A stretch of 64,000 nucleotides of DNA, taken from Streptomyces sp. TLI_105 (GTDB lineage Bacteria > Actinomycetota > Actinomycetes > Streptomycetales > Streptomycetaceae). The first letter of the stretch is position 1. Each line of letters starts with the position of its first letter. The stretch covers positions 5,481,501-5,545,500 of the forward strand of contig NZ_FNSM01000001.1 in the NCBI RefSeq assembly GCF_900105415.1, written 5' to 3'. Below are positions 58,835 through 64,000 of the stretch, piece after piece. The translations under genes and the position numbers were made by a program. A model generated the notes under the pieces. That model was not told where the DNA came from. It did no database searches and was given only the letters and a program-made list of their open reading frames with translations.

Positions 58835-59704
58835 GTGTCAGACGCGTCCGGTCCCACGGGGGACTCCACGAGCACGGACCCGGGTACGGCCGTCGGCCGG
58901 CCGCCCTACCAGCCGCCCCGGTGGGCCTGGTGGGTGGTCGGGGCCGTGGTGCCGCTGATCGGCGTTCTCGCGACGGTCCTGGCACAGACGCAGCGCGCGG
59001 GCAGCGCGGGCGCGCCACCCGTCCAGGGCGCGCCTTCCGCGGCCTCGTCCACCACGAGCGCCGCCCCGGCCGCCCCGCCGGCCTCCGCGACGTCCCCGTC
59101 CCCGGCGTCGCCGAGCCCCTCGCCGCCGGTCTCCGCGCCGTCGCCGACCCGGGCTCCCACCAGGGCTCCGGCGACGACCCAGCCCGCCCGGCAGTCCAAG
59201 GCGCCCGCCCCGCCCGCCCGGCAGGACGACGGCGGCGCCGTGGCGCCTCCCGTGGGCTCGCTCGTGCGGATCGTGAACGGCCACAGCGGTCTGTGCCTCG
59301 CGGTGCCCGGCGCCTCGACCGAGGTCGTCGACCTGAACCAGTTCGGCTGCGGTCCGTACGCCGACCACTTCTGGCGCCTGCAGGCCGCGGGCACGGACGG
59401 CGCGGGCCGGACCCGCTACCGGATCGTGAACGGCAACAGCGGCTACTGCGCGGCCGTACCGGGCGCGAGCAAGGACGCGGCGGTGCACGTCAACCAGTTC
59501 CCCTGCGGCGACTACCCCGACCACTTCTGGCGGGTCGAGTACCAGAAGCGGGACAGCGGAGGACGCCCGCTCCACCGGATCGTCAACGCCAACAGCGGGC
59601 TCTGCCTCGCCGTTCCCGGCGCGGCCGCCCACGAGACCGCACCCGTCGACCAGGGCCCCTGCGGCCCGTACGCCGACCGCCTCTGGCGGTTCGGTCAGGA
59701 GTGA
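58835..59704 (+). CDS. Membrane-anchored ricin-type beta-trefoil lectin
   Basis: A 289-residue protein. After a hydrophilic start, one membrane helix lies near residues 31-50 (WWVVGAVVPLIGVLATVLAQ). A long Ser/Pro/Ala-rich stalk follows to about residue 140. The C-terminal domain has three similar repeats: RIVNGHSGLCLAVPGAS, RIVNGNSGYCAAVPGAS and RIVNANSGLCLAVPGAA, each followed by CGxYxDxxWR. This is a RICIN beta-trefoil, expected to bind carbohydrate outside the cell. It has no catalytic domain, so it may sense or hold polysaccharide at the surface. The GTG at 58835 has a GGGGGGAG site. Confidence 0.9.
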   Translation: MSDASGPTGDSTSTDPGTAVGRPPYQPPRWAWWVVGAVVPLIGVLATVLAQTQRAGSAGAPPVQGAPSAASSTTSAAPAAPPASATSPSPASPSPSPPVSAPSPTRAPTRAPATTQPARQSKAPAPPARQDDGGAVAPPVGSLVRIVNGHSGLCLAVPGASTEVVDLNQFGCGPYADHFWRLQAAGTDGAGRTRYRIVNGNSGYCAAVPGASKDAAVHVNQFPCGDYPDHFWRVEYQKRDSGGRPLHRIVNANSGLCLAVPGAAAHETAPVDQGPCGPYADRLWRFGQE

Positions 59705-59708
59705 GTCC

Positions 59709-61100
59709 TCAGCCCCGGTCCGACGGGCGGGCCAGGCGGAACGTCGACTTCGCCATGCGGCGGCGCCCCGCCGGGACCGCCACCGGCGTGACCTCCTGCT
59801 CGGGCGCTCCCACCTGGGGAACCAGGGCCGCCGTCCCCGAACCCCGCCCCGCGAGCACCGCCGCGGGCGCCCCGCCGCGCCGGCGGATCGAGCCCGGGAC
59901 CAGCGGGCGGCCGGAGGCGTGGCGGGCGACCGCCGTCATGGGGGCGGCGACCAGCAGGAGCAGGGCGCAGAGGACCAGGCCCATGCCCGGGTAGCCCGCG
60001 CGGTCGGAGAGCAGGGAGCCGGTCACCGGGCCGCAGGCCACGCCGAGGGAGGAGGCCGAGCCCACCATGACGGCCCAGCGGCCGCGCGGGTCGAGGGAGG
60101 CGGCCAGGCCCAGGAGGTAGGACAGGACGACCGGGTAGACGGTGTTCCACAGGATCTCGCCGGTCGCGAAGCCGGTGAGGTCCTCGGCGGACGAGCTCAG
60201 CCACACACAGCCCGCGATGATCACCGTGCCCGCGCCGATCGGGACCGCCCGGCCCAGGCGCGAGCCGAGCGCGCCCGCCGCCGTGACGCCGGCGAGGCCC
60301 GCGCCGAGCGCCGCCGCGAAGACCGCGCCGACGGTGACCTCGGAGAGGCCGGCCTGGGTGAGGCCGATGCGGCCGCTCACGCCCCACAGGGCGTTCTGCG
60401 CGAGGGACCAGCACAGGACGCCTCCGGCGAGTACGGCACCGGCCCGCCGGTACGGCAGGGGCCCCGGGGCCGCCGTGGCCCCGGCCCCCCTGCCGACGGC
60501 CGCCGTGGCCTCCGACACCGCGCGCGTGGCCGCCGCCGTGGCCTCCCGTGCCATGCGCCCGGCGCCCGGCAGGCGGCCCGTGGCCGGCCAGACCAGGGTC
60601 GCCGCGCAGGCGATCGCGAGGAGCGGGGCGGCGTGGCCGCCGCCGAGGTGCGGGAGGGTCAGGTAGAGGGCGCCCGCCGCCGCCGAGACGGAGAGCAGGC
60701 CCAGGGTCGAGGCGCGGTGCGGGTCGCGCTGTCCGGCGATCCCCGCCACGGCCACCGCCGTCGCCGTGCCCGAGCCGAGGCCGCCGAGGACCGCGCCCGC
60801 GACCACCAGCGGCACGAGGCCGGTCGCGGCGGCGGAGCCGTATCCGACGGCCATCGCGAGCAGACCGGCGCGGGCGGCGCGGCGCGGCCCGATCCGCTCC
60901 CCGCGCGCGGCGAGCGTGAAGCCGGCGGTCGAGGAGCCGAGGAGGAGGACGGAGCCGACCAGGCCCGCCTGGGCGGGCGTGAGGCCGAGTCCGGCGGAGA
61001 GGCGGCCGACGACGGTCGGCAGCAGATACGGGGCGAGGTAGCCGGCGGTGAAGAGGGCGACGAGGGCGGCGAGGGCCCCGCCGCGGGTCCGCGAGGACAT
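59709..61100 (-). CDS. MFS transporter
   Basis: A 463-residue transporter with about 12 membrane segments. The central loop near residues 180-205 is Ala/Gly-rich, and a C-terminal hydrophilic tail of about 70 residues follows (GSIRRRGGAPAAV..., MAKSTFRLARPSDRG). MFS_1-like features are GRLSAGLGLTPAQAGLVGSV and LAARGERIGPRRAARAG. The ATG at 61100 is chosen because the first helix starts right after it; the upstream frame is Arg/Pro-rich. Its stop is 4 nt from the convergent lectin gene. Substrate unknown. Confidence 0.88.
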   Translation of the reverse strand: MSSRTRGGALAALVALFTAGYLAPYLLPTVVGRLSAGLGLTPAQAGLVGSVLLLGSSTAGFTLAARGERIGPRRAARAGLLAMAVGYGSAAATGLVPLVVAGAVLGGLGSGTATAVAVAGIAGQRDPHRASTLGLLSVSAAAGALYLTLPHLGGGHAAPLLAIACAATLVWPATGRLPGAGRMAREATAAATRAVSEATAAVGRGAGATAAPGPLPYRRAGAVLAGGVLCWSLAQNALWGVSGRIGLTQAGLSEVTVGAVFAAALGAGLAGVTAAGALGSRLGRAVPIGAGTVIIAGCVWLSSSAEDLTGFATGEILWNTVYPVVLSYLLGLAASLDPRGRWAVMVGSASSLGVACGPVTGSLLSDRAGYPGMGLVLCALLLLVAAPMTAVARHASGRPLVPGSIRRRGGAPAAVLAGRGSGTAALVPQVGAPEQEVTPVAVPAGRRRMAKSTFRLARPSDRG

Positions 61101-61355
61101 GGGCGTTCCCAGGAACGGAAGGAGAGGGGTGGAGCGCCCGGGGCGTGCGCGGCGCACGGGGTCGCGGAACCATGTGTATCAAGCGGGTGGGCGGCCGGAG
61201 AAGGTGGTTTCCGCCGGTTCGGTGTGTGATCCGGGTCACTAACGGTTTGGCAGGTTGGGGCGGGGGTAAGAGGCCGTATTTCTGTGCGTCCCGCCCGTCA
61301 CCCCCTCCCCATCGGGCACACTGATCTGATCCGCACCGCGACCGGGGAGTCTGCC

Positions 61356-62474
61356 GTGACCACAGCAAGGGGAGAGCAGCCGCAACACGACGCAGGGGTC
61401 GACCCGTTGGTGTGCCTGCGCGAGCCCACCGACCCGGCCTGCGACGTCTTCCTGACCGGCACCGTCTTCCTGGACATCATCTTCACCGGCCTGGACAGCG
61501 CGCCCGTCCGCGGCACCGAGTCCTGGGCCCGGGGGATGGGGTCGAGCCCGGGCGGCGTCGCCAACATGGCCACCGCCCTCGCCCGGCTCGGGCTCCGCAC
61601 CTCGCTCGCCGCCGCCTTCGGCGACGACCACTACGGCGAGTACTGCTGGGACGCCCTGGAGCAGGGCGAGGGGATCGACCTGTCGCTCTCCCGGACCGTG
61701 CCCGGGTGGCACTCGCCCGTCACCGTCTCCATGGCCTACGAGGGCGAGCGCACGATGGTCTCCCACGGCCACGAGGCCCCGCCGCTCGACGGCGCCCTGC
61801 CCGCCTACCCGCCGCACGCGCGCGCCGCCGTCGCCTCCCTCGTGCCCGGCCGCTCCGAGGAGTGGGTCGCCCAGGCCGCCCGGGGCGGCGCCAAGGTCTT
61901 CGCCGACGTCGGCTGGGACGACACCGGCCGCTGGGACCTGGCCGGCCTCACCGACCTCCAGCACTGCGAGGCCTTCCTGCCCAACGCCGCCGAGGCGATG
62001 CGCTACACCCGCACCGACTGCCCCCGGGCCGCCGCCCGCGCCCTCGCCGACAAGGTCCGCTACGCCGTCGTCACCCTGGGTGCCGAGGGCGCCTACGCCG
62101 TCGACGGCGCCACCGGCGAGACCGCCGAGGTCCCCGCCATCCAGGTCTCCGCCCTCGACCCGACCGGCGCGGGGGACGTCTTCGTCGCCGGTTTCGTCAC
62201 CGGCACCCTCGCCGACTGGCCGCTCGCCGACCGGCTCGCCTTCGCCGGCCTGACCGCGGCGCTGTCGGTGCAGGAGTTCGGCGGCTCGCTGTCCGCCCCG
62301 ACCTGGGGCGAGATCGCCGCCTGGTGGCAGCACGTCCAGGGCCACGCCCGGCAGGACCCCGAGGCGCTGCGCGGCCGCTACGCCTTCCTGGAGCGGCTCC
62401 TGCCCGCCCCCGCCCGCGCGTGGCCGCTGCGCAGGGCCGTGCCGACGATCGGGTTCAGGGCGGCCCACTCGTAA
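61356..62474 (+). CDS. PfkB-family carbohydrate kinase
   Basis: A 372-residue sugar or nucleoside kinase. The N-terminal glycine-rich segment GSSPGGVANMATALARLGL and the C-terminal signature DPTGAGDVFVAGF, with the catalytic Asp in GAGD, are both present. An N-terminal extension of about 30 residues precedes the family core. The GTG at 61356 has GGGGAG 7 nt upstream. The 255-bp gap before it (61101-61355) should hold the divergent promoters of this gene and the MFS gene. The substrate (ribose, fructose, adenosine or other) cannot be assigned. Confidence 0.9.
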   Translation: MTTARGEQPQHDAGVDPLVCLREPTDPACDVFLTGTVFLDIIFTGLDSAPVRGTESWARGMGSSPGGVANMATALARLGLRTSLAAAFGDDHYGEYCWDALEQGEGIDLSLSRTVPGWHSPVTVSMAYEGERTMVSHGHEAPPLDGALPAYPPHARAAVASLVPGRSEEWVAQAARGGAKVFADVGWDDTGRWDLAGLTDLQHCEAFLPNAAEAMRYTRTDCPRAAARALADKVRYAVVTLGAEGAYAVDGATGETAEVPAIQVSALDPTGAGDVFVAGFVTGTLADWPLADRLAFAGLTAALSVQEFGGSLSAPTWGEIAAWWQHVQGHARQDPEALRGRYAFLERLLPAPARAWPLRRAVPTIGFRAAHS

Positions 62475-62580
62475 ACCGCTACGGGCTTGTCGGCACCTGG
62501 TCGTAGGCTTGGTAGCCGAGAGGTCGTCGAGCGGCGAGGACCCCGCAACGGGAGGTATGTGCAGGCCACAGTGCCGGCCC

Positions 62581-63627
62581 ATGACTCACACACCCACAGC
62601 CCACGACGGAGCGCCCCGCGAGGAGGCGCCCGGACAGGCCCGCGCCCACTTCACCGTCCCCGCGAAGCACCCCATGGTGACCCTGCTCGGCTCGGGTGAC
62701 GCCCTGCTCCGCGTGATCGAGCGGTCGTTCCCCGAGACCGACATCCATGTGCGGGGCAACCAGGTCAGCGCGGCCGGAGACGCGGCGGAAGTCGCCCTGA
62801 TCCAGCGCCTGTTCGACGAGATGATGCTGGTGCTCCGCACCGGTCAGCCGATGACGGAGGACGCAGTGGAACGCTCGATCGCCATGCTCAGGGCGAGCGG
62901 GAACGGATCGGCGGAGGGCGGCGAGGAGACCCCCGCCGAGGTGCTCACGCAGAACATCCTCTCCAGCCGGGGGCGCACGATCCGCCCCAAGACGCTCAAC
63001 CAGAAGCGGTACGTCGACGCGATCGACAAGCACACGATCGTCTTCGGCATCGGCCCCGCCGGCACCGGCAAGACCTATCTCGCCATGGCGAAGGCGGTCC
63101 AGGCCCTGCAGTCCAAGCAGGTCAACCGGATCATCCTGACCCGCCCCGCCGTCGAGGCGGGCGAGCGTCTCGGCTTCCTGCCCGGCACGCTCTACGAGAA
63201 GATCGACCCGTACCTGCGGCCGCTCTACGACGCCCTGCACGACATGCTCGACCCGGACTCCATCCCCAAGCTCATGGCGAGCGGGACGATCGAGGTCGCG
63301 CCGCTGGCGTACATGCGCGGACGGACGCTGAACGACGCGTTCATCATCCTCGACGAGGCACAGAACACGAACCCCGAGCAGATGAAGATGTTCCTCACCC
63401 GCCTCGGCTTCGACTCGAAGATCGTCATCACCGGTGACGTCACCCAGGTCGACCTGCCGAACGGGACGAAGAGCGGTCTGCGGCAGGTCCGCGACATCCT
63501 GGACGGCGTCCAGGACGTGCACTTCTCGACGCTCACGTCGCAGGATGTCGTCCGGCACAAGCTCGTCGGCCGTATCGTCGACGCGTACGAGCAGTACGAC
63601 AGCCGCAACGGCCGCAACGGGAAGTAG
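62581..63627 (+). CDS. phoH: PhoH-like ATPase
   Basis: A 348-residue PhoH protein. The Walker A motif is [10 protein letters not shown] near residues 156-165 and Walker B is [23 protein letters not shown] near residue 256. Further family motifs are [18 protein letters not shown] and [11 protein letters not shown]. PhoH/YbeZ proteins are thought to act with YbeY in RNA or ribosome quality control, and ybeY follows here after 12 nt. The start is ATG 62581, which gives the usual N-terminus; an in-frame ATG at 62557 has GGGAGG too close to it. Confidence 0.94.
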   Translation: MTHTPTAHDGAPREEAPGQARAHFTVPAKHPMVTLLGSGDALLRVIERSFPETDIHVRGNQVSAAGDAAEVALIQRLFDEMMLVLRTGQPMTEDAVERSIAMLRASGNGSAEGGEETPAEVLTQNILSSRGRTIRPKTLNQKRYVDAIDKHTIVFGIGPAGTGKTYLAMAKAVQALQSKQVNRIILTRPAVEAGERLGFLPGTLYEKIDPYLRPLYDALHDMLDPDSIPKLMASGTIEVAPLAYMRGRTLNDAFIILDEAQNTNPEQMKMFLTRLGFDSKIVITGDVTQVDLPNGTKSGLRQVRDILDGVQDVHFSTLTSQDVVRHKLVGRIVDAYEQYDSRNGRNGK

Positions 63628-63639
63628 TACACAAGCACC

Positions 63640-64000
63640 ATGTCGATCGACGTCAACAACGAGTCCGGTACCGAGGTCGACGAGCAGGCGATCCTCGACA
63701 TCGCCCGCTACGCGCTCGCGCGCATGCGCATCCACCCGCTCTCCGAGCTCTCGGTGATCGTCGTGGACGCGGAGGCGATGGAGCAGCTCCACATCCAGTG
63801 GATGGACCTGCCCGGACCGACGGACGTCATGTCCTTCCCGATGGACGAGCTGCGCCCGCCGTCGAAGGACGACGAGGAGCCCCCGCAGGGCCTCCTCGGC
63901 GACATCGTGCTCTGCCCCGAGGTCGCCACCCAGCAGGGCAAGGACGCGCCGACGCAGCACTCCATGGACGAGGAGCTCCAGCTCCTCACCGTCCACGGGG
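63640..64000 (+). CDS. ybeY: Endoribonuclease YbeY, 3'-truncated by window edge
   Basis: The first 120 residues of YbeY, a zinc endoribonuclease for 16S rRNA 3'-end maturation and ribosome quality control. The conserved [10 protein letters not shown] start and [11 protein letters not shown] are present, with an actinobacterial acidic insert ([12 protein letters not shown]). The window ends in LLTVHG, where the zinc motif HGxLHLxGYDH should begin. The ATG at 63640 lies 12 nt after the phoH stop. Confidence 0.95.
   Translation, partial: MSIDVNNESGTEVDEQAILDIARYALARMRIHPLSELSVIVVDAEAMEQLHIQWMDLPGPTDVMSFPMDELRPPSKDDEEPPQGLLGDIVLCPEVATQQGKDAPTQHSMDEELQLLTVHG

Noticed and set aside
1..64000. Secondary-metabolite or phage gene cluster
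   Set aside because: No PKS, NRPS, terpene, phage structural or transposase genes were seen; nearly all genes are conserved core functions.

Overview
The window is high-GC actinobacterial chromosome, almost certainly Streptomyces. The gene order obg - wall-polymer glycosyltransferases - proB - proA - nadD - LCP-type gene - rsfS - leuS - comEA/comEC - holA - rpsT - lepA - hemW - hrcA - dnaJ - rsmE - rnz - phoH - ybeY is the conserved Streptomyces core layout. Codons strongly favour G or C at the third position, GTG starts are common, and many genes carry a TANNNT -10 hexamer so close to the start codon that the transcript should be leaderless. It is a housekeeping region, not a secondary-metabolite cluster.

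Layout. 1-11.5 kb: the 3' part of obg, then a cell-surface polymer block: two related GT2 enzymes (one fused to a TagF-like glycerophosphotransferase), a GT4 enzyme, galE, a large DUF6056-like membrane protein, a GtrB-like polyprenyl-phosphate glycosyltransferase and a GtrA-like membrane partner. 11.5-22.1 kb: proline synthesis (proB, proA), two paralogous single-TM proteins sharing an FDExF motif, an M48 protease, two very small TM proteins, nadD, a divergent LCP/LytR_C protein, rsfS and a phosphatase that seems to use a CTG start. 22.2-26.7 kb: three identical tRNA-Ala(GGC) genes; between the first and second lie an XRE regulator/MFS exporter pair, small zinc-ribbon genes and a GT87 membrane enzyme. 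26.8-29.9 kb: leuS behind a leucine-codon leader peptide and an intrinsic terminator, a classical attenuator. 30-41 kb: a small coiled-coil membrane protein, DegV, comEA/comEC, an ArsR-type regulator/MFS operon with a clear palindromic operator, YceI, holA, an 1.15 kb repeat-filled gap, and rpsT. 41-64 kb: lepA, fadD-like, hemW, a secreted peptidoglycan-binding protein, DUF3097, an MBL hydrolase, CIRCE-hrcA-dnaJ, nitronate monooxygenase, rsmE, an AAA+ ATPase/TPR membrane pair, HIT, RNase Z, a purine deaminase, a ricin-type lectin, an MFS transporter, a PfkB kinase, phoH and the start of ybeY.

Most striking observations. (1) leuS uses CTG for 74 of its 75 leucine codons, unlike its CTC-rich neighbours, while its leader peptide uses CTC-CTG-CTT; this fits selection for translation under leucine limitation. 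(2) Tandem minisatellites begin at or just after stop codons of several unrelated genes, and one 58-bp array of about 12 copies fills the holA-rpsT gap. (3) Two copies of a palindromic element sit exactly 5 nt after the stop codons of hemW and rsmE. (4) The ArsR/MFS operon promoter combines -35, -10 and a 26-bp palindrome in 36 bp in front of a leaderless GTG. (5) A conserved AAA+/TPR-membrane gene pair and a pair of FDExF membrane paralogues have no function that can be read from sequence.
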